Below, piece by piece: positions 1-8,782 of a stretch of 64,000 nucleotides of DNA. The position numbers and the translations under genes are program-made. Below the pieces are notes generated by a model. It saw only the letters and a program-made list of their open reading frames with translations, was not told where the DNA came from and searched no databases. The stretch spans positions 434,001-498,000 of the forward strand of contig JAULAW010000005.1 in NCBI GenBank assembly GCA_032654645.1, written 5' to 3'. Origin of the DNA: CAITJF01 sp032654645 (GTDB lineage Bacteria; Pseudomonadota; Gammaproteobacteria; Burkholderiales; Gallionellaceae). The stretch's first letter is position 1, and each line of letters starts with the position of its first letter.

Positions 1-1
1 A

Positions 2-1252
2 GATCACCGCGCCCCGGTGGTGGTGCAGCAGGTGTGGTACCGCGCGGGCAGCATGGATGAACGCACCGGCGCCACCGGCATCGCCCATGCACTGGAGCAC
101 ATGATGTTCAAGGGCACGAAGAGCGTGCCGATGGGTGAATTTTCCAAGCGCATCGCTGCGGCGGGCGGGCGCGAAAACGCCTTCACCAGCCACGATTACA
201 CCGCCTATTTCCAGCAGTTGCACAAATCCAAACTGCCGCTGGCGATGCAGCTCGAATCCGACCGCATGCATAACCTGCTGCTGTCCGACGCAGAGTTCGG
301 CAAGGAAATTAAAGTCATCATGGAAGAACGGCGCATGCGCACCGATGATGAGCCTCATTCATTATTGTATGAAAAGCTGATGGCGGCGGCTTATCAGGAA
401 CACCCCTACCAGCATCCGGTGATCGGCTGGATGAATGATTTGCAGACCCTCGGCGCGGGTGACGCGAAGGCGTGGTATGAAAGCTGGTACACCCCTAATA
501 ACGCGACATTGGTGGTAGCGGGCGATGTCAAGGCAAGCGAAGTGTTCGCGCTGGCGCAACGCCATTACGGCGGCATTCCGGCGCATAAGTTGCCGGCGCG
601 CAAGAATTTCAGCGAATCTCCTCAACTAGGGGTGAAGCGCATTGTGGTCAAGGCTCCGGCGCAATTGCCGCTTCTGGTAATGGCCTACCACGCGCCGGTG
701 TTGCGCGATCCGACGCAGGATTGGCAGCCCTATGCGCTGGAAGTGCTGGCCGGGGTGCTCGATGGCAACGAGTCGGCGCGCCTGAACAAAGCGCTGGTGC
801 GCGAGCAGCAGCTCGCCAGCAGCACAGGCGCGGGCTATGACTCCGAATCGCGCGGGCCTGGCATGTTCGTGCTGGAAGGTACACCCAGCGAAAACAAGAG
901 CGTGGCCGAACTGGAAGCGGGCTTGCGCGAGCAAATCACGCTTCTGGTGCGCGATGGCATCAGCGAGGATGAATTGAAACGCGTCAAGTCGCAGGTGACG
1001 GCCAGTGAAGTGTACAAGCGCGACTCGGTGTTCTATCAGGCAATGCAGATCGGGCAACTGGAAAGCATCGGATTGTCCTACAAAGACATTCCGCTGATGC
1101 TGCAAAAATTGCAGGCGGTCACGGCGCAGCAGGTGCAGGATGTGGCGCGCGAATTTCTCAAGGACGACAACTTGACTGTCGCTACGCTTGATCCGCAACC
1201 CCTTTCAGGAAAACCCAAGCGCAATGCGGGGGGAGTTTCACATGCGCACTAA
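2..1252 (+). CDS. M16 zinc peptidase, catalytic subunit (5' end outside window)
   Basis: Zinc metalloprotease of the M16 (pitrilysin/insulinase) family, probably periplasmic, degrading peptides. The reading frame is open from the first bases, so the true start and signal peptide lie before the window; 416 residues are visible. The inverted zinc motif HALEH is at visible residues 29-33, followed about 75 residues later by the conserved acidic stretch (MEERRMRTDDEP) that supplies the third ligand. The M16_C fold follows. Its stop overlaps the start of a second M16 gene that lacks HxxEH, the usual arrangement in proteobacteria, where an active and an inactive subunit form a heterodimer. Family assignment is firm; the substrate is unknown. 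Confidence 0.93.
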   Translation, partial: DHRAPVVVQQVWYRAGSMDERTGATGIAHALEHMMFKGTKSVPMGEFSKRIAAAGGRENAFTSHDYTAYFQQLHKSKLPLAMQLESDRMHNLLLSDAEFGKEIKVIMEERRMRTDDEPHSLLYEKLMAAAYQEHPYQHPVIGWMNDLQTLGAGDAKAWYESWYTPNNATLVVAGDVKASEVFALAQRHYGGIPAHKLPARKNFSESPQLGVKRIVVKAPAQLPLLVMAYHAPVLRDPTQDWQPYALEVLAGVLDGNESARLNKALVREQQLASSTGAGYDSESRGPGMFVLEGTPSENKSVAELEAGLREQITLLVRDGISEDELKRVKSQVTASEVYKRDSVFYQAMQIGQLESIGLSYKDIPLMLQKLQAVTAQQVQDVAREFLKDDNLTVATLDPQPLSGKPKRNAGGVSHAH

Positions 1253-2564
1253 AATTATTCTTGCCATTGCGCTGCTCTTGTCGGGCGTAAGCACTGTTTT
1301 CGCCACGCCGCAAATCCAGCACTGGCAGACATCGGGCGGTGCGCGCGTGTATTTCGTGGAGAACCATGATTTGCCGATGCTGGACGTGGCGGTGGATTTT
1401 ACCGCAGGCAGCAGTTTCGACCCGGCGGAAAAATCCGGGCTTGCCGGATTGACGCAAGGCTTGCTCGACCTCGGCGCGGAAGGCATGAGCGAGGACGATA
1501 TTGCGCGCAAGCTGGCTGACATCGGCGCGCAACTGGGCGGGCGTTTGGATGCAGACCGTTCCGGGGTGTCGCTGCGCACCTTGAGCAGCGCGGCAGAGCG
1601 CGACCAGGCGCTGGACATCCTGGCGCGCGTGCTGCAACACCCATTGTTTCCTGAAACCGTGCTGGCGCGCGAAAAGGCCCGCGTGATTGCGGGTCTGAAG
1701 GAAGCTGAAACCAAGCCGGAAAGCATCGCCGGAAAGGCTTTCGGCAAGGCTGTATTTGGGGAGCACCCTTACGGCTTGTCGTCAACTGTGGACAGCGTTG
1801 AAAAAATTCAGCGTGCCGATATTGAAGCATTCCATCGCACCTACTATTCCGCCAAATCCGCCGTGGTTGCCATCATGGGCGATGTGACGCGTGTAGAGGC
1901 CGAGGCTATCGCGCAAAAACTTACCGGGCAATTGCCGCAAGGCGGGGATGTGGGAAGCATCCCTCCGGTGACCATGCGGATCAATGCCAGCGAGCAGCGC
2001 ACCGCGCACCCGGCCACGCAGAGCCACATCCTGATCGGCGTTCCGGGCATGGCGCGCAACGACCCGGATTACTTTCCACTCTATGTGGGCAACTATATTT
2101 TAGGCGGCGGCGGTTTCGTATCGCGCCTGATGAACGAAGTCCGCGAAAAACGTGGCATGGCCTATAACGTGTATAGCTATTTCATACCGACGCTGCAGCC
2201 TGGCGAATTCCAGGTCGGGCTGCAAACCAAGAAAGAACAAGCCGACGAGGCTCTGAAAGTGGTGCGCGCCACATTGCGCGAATTCATCGCCAAGGGGCCC
2301 ACAGTAAAAGAACTGCAAGCCGCCAAGCAAAACATCATCGGCGGTTTCCCGCTGCGCATAGACAGCAACAAGAAAATACTGGAATACCTCAGCGTTATCG
2401 GGTTTTATGGATTGCCTCTGACTTATCTCGACGACTTTACCGGCAAGGTTGAAAAAGTCACGGTTGCACAAATTCACGATGCCTTCAGGCGGCGCATAAA
2501 CCCTGACGCGATGGCGACCGTGATTGTCGGTGCTCCGGAAGCCAAGCCGGAGAACGCGAAATAA
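1242..2564 (+). CDS. M16 peptidase-like protein, non-catalytic partner
   Basis: Second M16-family protein, 440 residues with the start chosen here. I chose the ATG at 1242 because it follows a GGGGGGAG ribosome site and opens a clear signal peptide (MRTKIILAIALLLSGVSTVFA); an upstream in-frame ATG at 1188 lies deep inside the previous gene. The zinc motif HxxEH is absent, while the C-terminal R/Y substrate-binding region typical of M16 beta subunits is present (GGGFVSRLMNEVREKRGMAY). It overlaps the upstream catalytic gene by 11 bases, so the two are translationally coupled and probably form a periplasmic heterodimer. Confidence 0.9.
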   Translation: MRTKIILAIALLLSGVSTVFATPQIQHWQTSGGARVYFVENHDLPMLDVAVDFTAGSSFDPAEKSGLAGLTQGLLDLGAEGMSEDDIARKLADIGAQLGGRLDADRSGVSLRTLSSAAERDQALDILARVLQHPLFPETVLAREKARVIAGLKEAETKPESIAGKAFGKAVFGEHPYGLSSTVDSVEKIQRADIEAFHRTYYSAKSAVVAIMGDVTRVEAEAIAQKLTGQLPQGGDVGSIPPVTMRINASEQRTAHPATQSHILIGVPGMARNDPDYFPLYVGNYILGGGGFVSRLMNEVREKRGMAYNVYSYFIPTLQPGEFQVGLQTKKEQADEALKVVRATLREFIAKGPTVKELQAAKQNIIGGFPLRIDSNKKILEYLSVIGFYGLPLTYLDDFTGKVEKVTVAQIHDAFRRRINPDAMATVIVGAPEAKPENAK

Positions 2565-2623
2565 ATCCATAAGCATAAAACTGTGTCATCCGTGGCTGAT
2601 TGAGGAGTTTAGGAATAAATAAG

Positions 2624-3169
2624 GTGCGCATCATTGGCGGCGAGTACCGCCGCCGCTGGATAGAATTCCCCGATGTACCAGGTTTGCGCCCCACGCCGGA
2701 TCGCGTGCGCGAGACTCTGTTTAACTGGCTGGGGCAAGACCTCACCGGCAGTCGCTGCCTGGATTTATTTGCCGGCAGCGGGGCATTGGGTTTCGAGGCG
2801 GCATCGCGCGGGGCATCCGAAGTGGTGATGGTGGAAAACAACCGTGCGGCGTTTCACGCTTTACAGGAAAATTGCAGGAAGCTGGCCTGTTCCAATATAA
2901 TGCTGCGCTGCGGGGACGGACTAGGATTTGCGTTGCGGCAGGAAGGCGGGCGCTACGACGTAATCTTTCTCGATCCGCCGTTCCAGAGCGGTTATTTATC
3001 CAAGGCATTGCCGTTGCTGGTGGATAAGCTGGCTGATGATGGATTGGTATATGTTGAAACCGGCGCAGCATTCGATCCGGATGTGTCGTGGGAAGTGGTG
3101 AAGCGCGCAAGAGCGGGCAAGGTGTGTTATCAATTGCTGCAACGGGCACAAGAATTAAAAAATGATTAG
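2624..3169 (+). CDS. rsmD: 16S rRNA (guanine(966)-N(2))-methyltransferase RsmD
   Basis: SAM-dependent methyltransferase that modifies G966 of 16S rRNA in the assembled small subunit. The sequence shows the RsmD N-terminus (VRIIGGEYRRR, RPTPDRVRETLFNWL), the SAM-binding DLFAGSGALGFEA loop and the catalytic DPPF motif (IFLDPPFQSG). I place the start at GTG 2624, 9 nt after AGGA (2611-2614); an in-frame TTG at 2600 has no ribosome site. It overlaps coaD by 8 bases (ATGATTAG), a pairing seen in many proteobacteria. About 181 residues, normal for the family. Confidence 0.93.
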   Translation: MRIIGGEYRRRWIEFPDVPGLRPTPDRVRETLFNWLGQDLTGSRCLDLFAGSGALGFEAASRGASEVVMVENNRAAFHALQENCRKLACSNIMLRCGDGLGFALRQEGGRYDVIFLDPPFQSGYLSKALPLLVDKLADDGLVYVETGAAFDPDVSWEVVKRARAGKVCYQLLQRAQELKND

Positions 3170-3641
3170 GGTCGTTTATCCCGGCACCTTCGATCCCATC
3201 ACGCGCGGACATGAGGACGTGGTGCGCCGTGCTGCGGGGTTGTTCGGCGAAGTTGTGGTGGCAGTGGCGAAAAGCCGTAGCGGCACGCTATTTACCATAG
3301 AGGAGCGCGTGGACATGGCGCGCGAAATATTTGCGAATTTTTCCAATGTGCGCGTGGAAGGATTTTCCGGCTTGCTGATGGATTATGTACGTTCGCAAAA
3401 TTCACGCGTGGTGTTGCGCGGCTTGCGCGCAGTGTCGGATTTTGAATATGAGTTCCAATTGGCAGGAATGAACCGCAATCTGTATCCAGAAATGGAAACG
3501 CTGTTCCTGACCCCGGCGGAACAATATACCTTTATCTCTGCCACCATGGTGCGCGAGGTAGCGCGCTTCGGCGGCGATGTCAGCAAGTTTGTTTCACCCT
3601 TGGTGGCGGCAAGGTTGCAGCAAAAAAATTCATTGATTTAA
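3162..3641 (+). CDS. coaD: Phosphopantetheine adenylyltransferase
   Basis: Fourth step of coenzyme A synthesis: transfers AMP from ATP to 4'-phosphopantetheine, giving dephospho-CoA. The cytoplasmic nucleotidyltransferase signature is intact: YPGTFDPITRGH near residue 6 (T/HxGH motif) and the C-terminal ISATMVREVARFGGD region carrying the ISSTxVR-type motif. 159 residues, the standard length. The start overlaps the end of rsmD, and a ferredoxin gene follows after 13 bases, so the three are likely one transcript. Confidence 0.96.
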   Translation: MIRVVYPGTFDPITRGHEDVVRRAAGLFGEVVVAVAKSRSGTLFTIEERVDMAREIFANFSNVRVEGFSGLLMDYVRSQNSRVVLRGLRAVSDFEYEFQLAGMNRNLYPEMETLFLTPAEQYTFISATMVREVARFGGDVSKFVSPLVAARLQQKNSLI

Positions 3642-3654
3642 CCAGGAGAAAAGT

Positions 3655-3906
3655 ATGGCACTGATAATTACCGACGAATGTATCAATTGCGACGTGTGTG
3701 AGCCGGAATGCCCGAACGACGCAATTACGCAAGGCGATGAAATTTACATCATCGACCCCGACAAATGCACCGAGTGCGTAGGCCACTACGACACCCCGCA
3801 ATGCGTGGAAGTATGCCCGGTGGATTGCATTCCCAAAGACCCTGCCCATGTGGAAAGCAAGGATCAGCTACAGGCCAAGTACGAACGCCTGATGGCGGCG
3901 AAGTAA
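3655..3906 (+). CDS. YfhL-type 2[4Fe-4S] ferredoxin
   Basis: Small cytoplasmic electron carrier with two [4Fe-4S] clusters, of the Allochromatium (Alvin) type. The first motif is CINCDVCEPEC followed by CP; the second has the extended spacing typical of this class (CTECVGHYDTPQC then CPVDC). 83 residues with a short C-terminal helix. A good AGGAG site precedes the ATG. It follows coaD closely, a common proteobacterial context. The redox partner cannot be read from sequence. Confidence 0.93.
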   Translation: MALIITDECINCDVCEPECPNDAITQGDEIYIIDPDKCTECVGHYDTPQCVEVCPVDCIPKDPAHVESKDQLQAKYERLMAAK

Positions 3907-3918
3907 AACTGGGCATGG

Positions 3919-3935
3919 CCTGCACGACGTGCAGG
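3919..3935. terminator. Short hairpin between convergent genes
   Basis: CCTGCAC-GAC-GTGCAGG forms a perfect 7-bp stem in the 29-base gap between the convergent ferredoxin and mutM genes. Its position suits a shared terminator, but there is no T-run on either strand, so intrinsic termination is doubtful. Confidence 0.3.
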
Positions 3936-4748
3936 TCACTGGCAGTATGGGCAATAAAAGCTCGACCGTTGTCCCTGCCGGATTTGTTTGATGGGCGTGC
4001 CGCAGGCGCGGCAGGGTTCGCCCGCACGCCCATACACCCAATAGTGTTGCTGGAAATAACCGGGGCTGCCGTTGCTGCCCACGTAGTCGCGCAAGCTGCT
4101 GCCGCCCAGCCGTATCGCTTCGCCCAATATTTCACATATAGCCTGCGCCAGCCGCACACAACGTGCGAGGCTTAATCTGTTTGCTGCCAGTTGCGGGCGG
4201 ATGTCGGCGCGGAACAACGCTTCGTTGGCGTAGATGTTGCCCACGCCAACGACCACGTGACTATCCATGATGACCAGCTTGATCGCTGCGCGTCGTTTGC
4301 GCGTGGCGCAGTGCAGATAGGCCGCATCAAATTCTTTTTCCAGTGGTTCCACACCCAGATGCGCCAGCAACGGGTGCTGCGCGGGGTCACCCTCGTGCCA
4401 CAGCACCGCGCCGAAGCGGCGCGGGTCACGCAGCCGCATCAGATGACCGCTTGCGAGCAGCAAGTCGAAGTGGTCATGTTTTCCGGGAGCGGTTTTGGCA
4501 GGCAGGATGCGCAGGCTGCCGGACATGCCAAGATGCAGAATCAGTGTGCCGCTGTCGCATACGATGAGCAGGTATTTGGCGCGGCGTGAAATTGAATGGA
4601 TGGTTTGTCCGCGCAGTAGTTTGGGCAAATTCATGGGGATGGGCCAGCGCAACTGCGGGTGGCGAATCACGACATCGCTGACACATTGCCCGACTAGATG
4701 CGGTGCAAGGCCGCGCAGGGTGGTTTCGACCTCAGGGAGTTCGGGCAT
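3936..4748 (-). CDS. mutM: Formamidopyrimidine-DNA glycosylase
   Basis: Bifunctional DNA glycosylase/AP lyase that removes 8-oxoguanine and formamidopyrimidines. The catalytic N-terminal Pro and Glu are present (MPELPEVETTLRGL), as is the helix-two-turn-helix core (VGVGNIYANEALF) and the C-terminal zinc finger, CRACG followed by CPYC at the very end. 270 residues, full length. The start is fixed because the mature Pro2 is the nucleophile. Confidence 0.97.
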   Translation of the reverse strand: MPELPEVETTLRGLAPHLVGQCVSDVVIRHPQLRWPIPMNLPKLLRGQTIHSISRRAKYLLIVCDSGTLILHLGMSGSLRILPAKTAPGKHDHFDLLLASGHLMRLRDPRRFGAVLWHEGDPAQHPLLAHLGVEPLEKEFDAAYLHCATRKRRAAIKLVIMDSHVVVGVGNIYANEALFRADIRPQLAANRLSLARCVRLAQAICEILGEAIRLGGSSLRDYVGSNGSPGYFQQHYWVYGRAGEPCRACGTPIKQIRQGQRSSFYCPYCQ

Positions 4749-4800
4749 GTCAATTATTCAGGTATGGGATAAAGGCACTCTAAAGTGTATCAATCCAGAC

Positions 4801-5065
4801 TTGATCTGACCGATAGTGTTTGCCCTAACTTCCGGTTGGCGCCAAGCCGAAAGTGGTGTTGCCTTATTGCCAGCCAGAAAGCAGCCCATCGTAATTTTGT
4901 TTCAGGTCTGTTATTCAGATCTCCGCATAGCAGCCCTTCACCACGGGCAGATCCCAAAGCATTCAATCCAGCTTTCGGACGATGGCACCTAAAGCCACAA
5001 CAACACACGCAGGCTGGTTATGCCGCTGCAAGATACTGATGACCTGACAGGTAGCGTCAGATCAA
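4801..5065. repeat. 265-bp segment bounded by perfect 10-bp inverted repeats
   Basis: The 324-base gap between mutM and ccoS contains no convincing gene. TTGATCTGAC at 4801-4810 is exactly complementary to GTCAGATCAA at 5056-5065, bounding a 265-bp block. This looks like a small MITE or the remains of an IS, but I see no clear target duplication, and a short minus ORF inside (4790-5008) has no recognisable domain. Confidence 0.35.
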
Positions 5066-5072
5066 ATTGCGA

Positions 5073-5402
5073 CTACTTCAGTTCAGAATTACCCTTGCTT
5101 GCTTCGCCACTCTTGCTGCTATCATAACCGGCGACTTGGCTATCGTCTTTTGATAGCCTAGTCGAATGGCTATAACCAATGACTTGCCCAGCGTCTTTTG
5201 CTGGGTTAGTCAGATGGCTAGTAGTTCTATCAGTAGTTCCATCAGGGTAATCCATCATTTCTTCATCGTCATCGAGCAATATCCGGTTGGCATTGCCTTC
5301 CATGTCTTCGTACTGGCCTTTTCTTACCGCCCAGATCAGCACGGCAAGAAATATCAATCCAAAAACCATCATGCCGGGTATCAAGCTGTAAATTACATCC
5401 AT
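5073..5402 (-). CDS. ccoS: cbb3 oxidase assembly protein CcoS with repeat-derived C-terminal extension
   Basis: CcoS is a small single-span inner-membrane protein needed for cofactor insertion into cbb3-type cytochrome oxidase. The first 50 residues are typical: a transmembrane helix (residues 4-26), then WAVRKGQYEDMEGNANRILLDDDE. Normal CcoS ends about there; this one has 109 residues. The extra tail contains two 16-residue tandem units (SHLTNPAKDAGQVIGY and SHSTRLSKDDSQVAGY) encoded by a 48-bp palindromic repeat that also exists outside genes at 17327-17384. It lies directly downstream of ccoI, as usual. Identity is firm; whether the tail is functional is unknown. Confidence 0.88.
   Translation of the reverse strand: MDVIYSLIPGMMVFGLIFLAVLIWAVRKGQYEDMEGNANRILLDDDEEMMDYPDGTTDRTTSHLTNPAKDAGQVIGYSHSTRLSKDDSQVAGYDSSKSGEASKGNSELK
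5124..5247. repeat. Two tandem 48-bp hairpin repeats inside ccoS
   Basis: Copy A (5124-5171) and copy B (5172-5219) share the frame ATAACC..GACTTG - variable stem - TAGTC.RATGGCT. Within each unit the middle folds (GGCTATC/GATAGCC in A, CCCAGC/GCTGGG in B) and the outer arms TAACC..GACT and AGTC..TGGCTA pair imperfectly. The stem bases differ between copies in a compensating way, as expected for a conserved hairpin. A trailing TAGTTCCATCAGGG (5234-5247) is also shared with the copy at 17327-17384. Confidence 0.8.
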
Positions 5403-5410
5403 GGTTAACT

Positions 5411-7852
5411 CTATTGTTTCCTGAATAAGGTTCGTATGCGCGCCGCATTGCCGATCACCACTAATGAACTGATCGGCATGGTAATCGCGGCCACCAGCGG
5501 TGTCACCATCGCCATCATCGCCAACGGCACCATGATAGCGTTATACACGAAAGACAGCCCGATATTTTGCTTGATAGTGCGCAGGGTGCGGCGCGATAGC
5601 AGCGTTGCCAGACGCACTTTGTCCAGTTCGTTATGCATCAGCACGATGTCGGCACTTTCCACCGACACATCCGTCCCCGACCCGAGTGCGATGCCCACAT
5701 CGGCACGGATCAAGGCGGGCGCGTCGTTGATGCCATCGCCCACCATGGCAACTACTGCACCGCGTTGTTGCAACTGCCGGATAACCAGATCCTTGTCCTG
5801 CGGCAACACTTCGGCAATCACTTCCATGCCGCCCAATTGCCGCGCAATAGCCTCGGCTACCGGCTTGCGATCCCCGCTCAGCAGGGTTATCGCTATACCC
5901 GCCCCGCGCAGCTCATTTATCAATTGTTGCGCATCATCGCGCAACTTGTCCGCCAGTGCGAACACGGCCAGATGCGCATTGCCCGACGCGACATGTACGC
6001 AACTCATCGCCTGCGCTTCCAGTTCATGTGCCCGCGCCTGTAGTTCCGCATTGAGAGCAATGCCGCACCGCGCCAGCCATTCCGCGCTTCCCAGCAACAA
6101 GGCTTGCCCGGCCACAGCCGCCTCTACACCTAAGCCGGCTGTCGCATTAAATCCGGCTACGGCTATATCGCGATAATTCAATTGTTGCGTCTCCGCTTCC
6201 GCAACAATCGCCTTGGCCACGCTATGTTCGCTGTACCGTTCCACTGCTGCCGCGTTGCGCAATATATCCTGTAACACAACGCCGGGTGCGATGCGCATCT
6301 GCGCAACGCTCATCTTGCCTTCGGTCAGGGTGCCGGTTTTGTCGAACACAAAGTGGTTCACCTTGGACAATGTTTCCAGCACCAGCCCATTCTTGACCAG
6401 GATGCCATGTTTCGCCCCCAGGCCGGAGGCCACCGCAATTGACATCGGCGTCGCCATGCCCAGAGCACAGGGGCAGGTGATGATCAGCACCGAAGTCGCC
6501 GCCATCAAGGCCAGCTCAAAACTTTCAGTGTTCCAGATGAAAAATGTCAGCGTCGCGCAAATCAGCGTGACCAGCACGAACCACGGCACGATGGTATCGG
6601 CGAGGCGCTGGATCGGAGCTTTGGAAGATTGCGCCTCTTCTACCAGACGGATGATTTTCGCCAGTATAGTGTTCTGCATGGTCGAACGGACCTCGACCAG
6701 CAACGCGCCATTGGTGTTCACCGTCCCCGCAGAGACGTGCGCGCCGATGGTTTTGCTTACCGGCACGGATTCACCGCTCAACATGGATTCATCCACAGCG
6801 CTATGTCCTTCCAGCACGATACCATCCACCGGCACTTTGTAACCGGGCTTGATCAACACCTTGTCGCCAAGTTTGACGCCACGTATCGGGGTCATCTGTT
6901 CCTGCCCGTCGCGCATCACGATGGCTACGCGCGGTTGCAGCTCCATCAGGCGTTTGGTGGCGGAAATTGCCTGGTGGCGAAACATGCCTTCCAGATAACG
7001 GCCAACCAGAATCACGAAAATCAAATTGGTAACCGTATCGAAATACACCTCGCCGATATTATTGGCAATTGCCGTAATATAAAACGAATAGGCATAGGTG
7101 ACGCTCAAACCGATGGCGATCGGCATATCCATGGTCAGGTGGCCGCCGCGCAAGCCGCCGAATGCACCGCGATAAAAGGGATAGCCCGCATAGAGCAAAG
7201 TCGGCGTGGCCAGCGCCAATCCTATCCAATGAAAAAACCCGCGAAATTCACCCTGGTTCGCGCCGCTATACAGCGCGATGGAAATCCACAGCATGTTCAT
7301 CATGGCGAAACCTGCGAAGAACAGCCGGTAGAGCATGGCGCGATTGGCTTTTTTAATTACTCCTTCGGCACTTTCCGGATCGTAGGGCACGGCAGCGTAG
7401 CCGATTTTGGCAAGCGCGCGAATCACATCGGATAGCTTGCTGTGCCGGTTGTCCCAGCGCAAATGCAAGCGCCTGGCGGCCAGGTTGACGTTGGCCGACT
7501 GCACGCCGGGCACGCGCTGCAAGCCGCGTTCGATCAGCCACACGCAGGCGGCACAGTGGATACCTTCGACGAGCAGATGAATGTCGCGCACATCGCCGGA
7601 GCGCGTGGTGAACTCCTGCTGCACTTCATCGAAGTCGTAGATTTCGATGTCCTTGGGAGGCTCCGGCGGGGGGCCGAGCAACGCGCCTTCCGGTGTGCGC
7701 TGGTAATAACCTTGCAGCCCGGCTTCAAAGATGGCAGTGCATACCGACTGGCAACCGAAACAGCAAAACCGCCGCTCTGCGCCATCAATCCGCGCGCGAT
7801 AGTCTGCCTCGGGGGCGATGGGCAGGCCACAATGGAAACAGTTGCTGTTCAA
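5411..7852 (-). CDS. ccoI: Copper-transporting P1B-ATPase CcoI/FixI
   Basis: Inner-membrane copper exporter that feeds the Cu(B) site during cbb3 oxidase maturation. Order in the 813-residue protein: an N-terminal Cys-rich putative metal-binding region (CFHCGLPI, CCFGCQSVC) typical of FixI, an HMA domain with GIHCAACV, eight predicted transmembrane segments, TGES actuator motif (LSGESVPVSK), the CPC metal gate (ITCPCALGMATP), phosphorylation site DKTGT and hinge GDGINDAPAL. It overlaps the upstream carbonic-anhydrase-like gene by 4 bases and precedes ccoS by 8, so they are co-transcribed. The ccoNOQP structural genes are not in the window. Confidence 0.95.
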   Translation of the reverse strand: MNSNCFHCGLPIAPEADYRARIDGAERRFCCFGCQSVCTAIFEAGLQGYYQRTPEGALLGPPPEPPKDIEIYDFDEVQQEFTTRSGDVRDIHLLVEGIHCAACVWLIERGLQRVPGVQSANVNLAARRLHLRWDNRHSKLSDVIRALAKIGYAAVPYDPESAEGVIKKANRAMLYRLFFAGFAMMNMLWISIALYSGANQGEFRGFFHWIGLALATPTLLYAGYPFYRGAFGGLRGGHLTMDMPIAIGLSVTYAYSFYITAIANNIGEVYFDTVTNLIFVILVGRYLEGMFRHQAISATKRLMELQPRVAIVMRDGQEQMTPIRGVKLGDKVLIKPGYKVPVDGIVLEGHSAVDESMLSGESVPVSKTIGAHVSAGTVNTNGALLVEVRSTMQNTILAKIIRLVEEAQSSKAPIQRLADTIVPWFVLVTLICATLTFFIWNTESFELALMAATSVLIITCPCALGMATPMSIAVASGLGAKHGILVKNGLVLETLSKVNHFVFDKTGTLTEGKMSVAQMRIAPGVVLQDILRNAAAVERYSEHSVAKAIVAEAETQQLNYRDIAVAGFNATAGLGVEAAVAGQALLLGSAEWLARCGIALNAELQARAHELEAQAMSCVHVASGNAHLAVFALADKLRDDAQQLINELRGAGIAITLLSGDRKPVAEAIARQLGGMEVIAEVLPQDKDLVIRQLQQRGAVVAMVGDGINDAPALIRADVGIALGSGTDVSVESADIVLMHNELDKVRLATLLSRRTLRTIKQNIGLSFVYNAIMVPLAMMAMVTPLVAAITMPISSLVVIGNAARIRTLFRKQ

Positions 7853-8400
7853 GGGGTAGGGCAGGGGGGCAGGCTGTTCAGATAATTGTTCTTCACTTCC
7901 ACGTAATGCTCGGCTGAATATTTCAAATAGGCGATTTCTTCGGGTGTCAACGCACGGATGGCTTTTGCCGGGCGCCCCACATACAGCATCCCGCTTTCCA
8001 GAGTTTTACCCGGCGCAACCAGGCTGCCTGCGCCTATCATTACCCGGTCGGGAATAACTGCATCGTCCATGATGATCGAACCCATCCCGATCATGCACTC
8101 ATTTCCGATGGCGCAGCCATGGAGAATGACGGAGTGCCCGACAGTCACATAATCCCCGACCACCAAGGGCGAGCCATCGGGCTTGTCAGGTGACTTGTGG
8201 GATACATGCCCCATCGTGAGATCCTGCACGTTGCTGCACTGCCCGATCACGATGTGGTTTACATCTCCCCGCAAAACCGTGTTGCACCAGATGGAACTGT
8301 CATTGCCAATGCGCACATTGCCGATAATTTGAGCAGATGCATGCACAAAAACACGTGCGCCGAGAATTGGCGTGTCATCGAGATAAGCAGTCAGAGGCAT
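7849..8400 (-). CDS. Gamma-carbonic-anhydrase-family protein (YrdA-like)
   Basis: Left-handed beta-helix trimeric protein of the gamma-carbonic anhydrase/YrdA family, 183 residues. Hexapeptide repeats are visible (VRIGNDSSIWCNTVLRGD, IGQCSNVQDL) along with the zinc-ligand histidines in DVNH, MGHVSH and GHSVILHGC. Many members bind zinc or iron but show no proven anhydrase activity, so the reaction is left open. It ends within the start of ccoI (ATGA overlap), suggesting joint expression. Confidence 0.9.
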   Translation of the reverse strand: MPLTAYLDDTPILGARVFVHASAQIIGNVRIGNDSSIWCNTVLRGDVNHIVIGQCSNVQDLTMGHVSHKSPDKPDGSPLVVGDYVTVGHSVILHGCAIGNECMIGMGSIIMDDAVIPDRVMIGAGSLVAPGKTLESGMLYVGRPAKAIRALTPEEIAYLKYSAEHYVEVKNNYLNSLPPCPTP

Positions 8401-8477
8401 GGGGACTCCGTTTTTTGCATGGATAATTTTCTACAACGTCAATGTTCGAGTATCACCCGCACCGGGAGGGGCATGTG

Positions 8478-8681
8478 CTATACGCCACGTTTCCTGCGCG
8501 AGGTGACCTGCTCACCGGCGATGCCCCAGTTGTCGGTAGGGACCTCATCAATAACGACTATTGTCGTTGCCGGATTTTTCCCGAGAACATCGCGAAGAAG
8601 ATTGGTTACACCCTCGATGAGTTTGGCTTTCTGCTCGGATGTAACATTATCATCCGTAATTTTTATGTTCACATAAGGCAC
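8478..8681 (-). CDS. 4-oxalocrotonate tautomerase family protein
   Basis: 67-residue member of the tautomerase superfamily, which uses the amino-terminal proline (Pro2, here MPYVNIKI) as catalytic base. The typical beta-alpha-beta layout follows (LIEGVTNLLRDVLGKNPATTIVVIDEVPTDNWGIAGE), including the WGI.G segment of the active site. The start is fixed by Pro2. No pathway genes surround it, so the physiological substrate cannot be inferred. Confidence 0.9.
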   Translation of the reverse strand: MPYVNIKITDDNVTSEQKAKLIEGVTNLLRDVLGKNPATTIVVIDEVPTDNWGIAGEQVTSRRKRGV

Positions 8682-8782
8682 GACAAAGGCTCCTCTGGAA
8701 TCCAGCGTTCAAATTGAGGGGTGGCCCCGCTCGCATGCAGGGTCAGGCTGGATGTGCAATAACAAGCGCTTGCCATGATATA

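Noticed and set aside
1188..1241. Earlier start for the second M16 gene
   Set aside because: It adds 18 residues before a good signal peptide and lies inside the preceding gene; the ATG at 1242 has a strong ribosome site.
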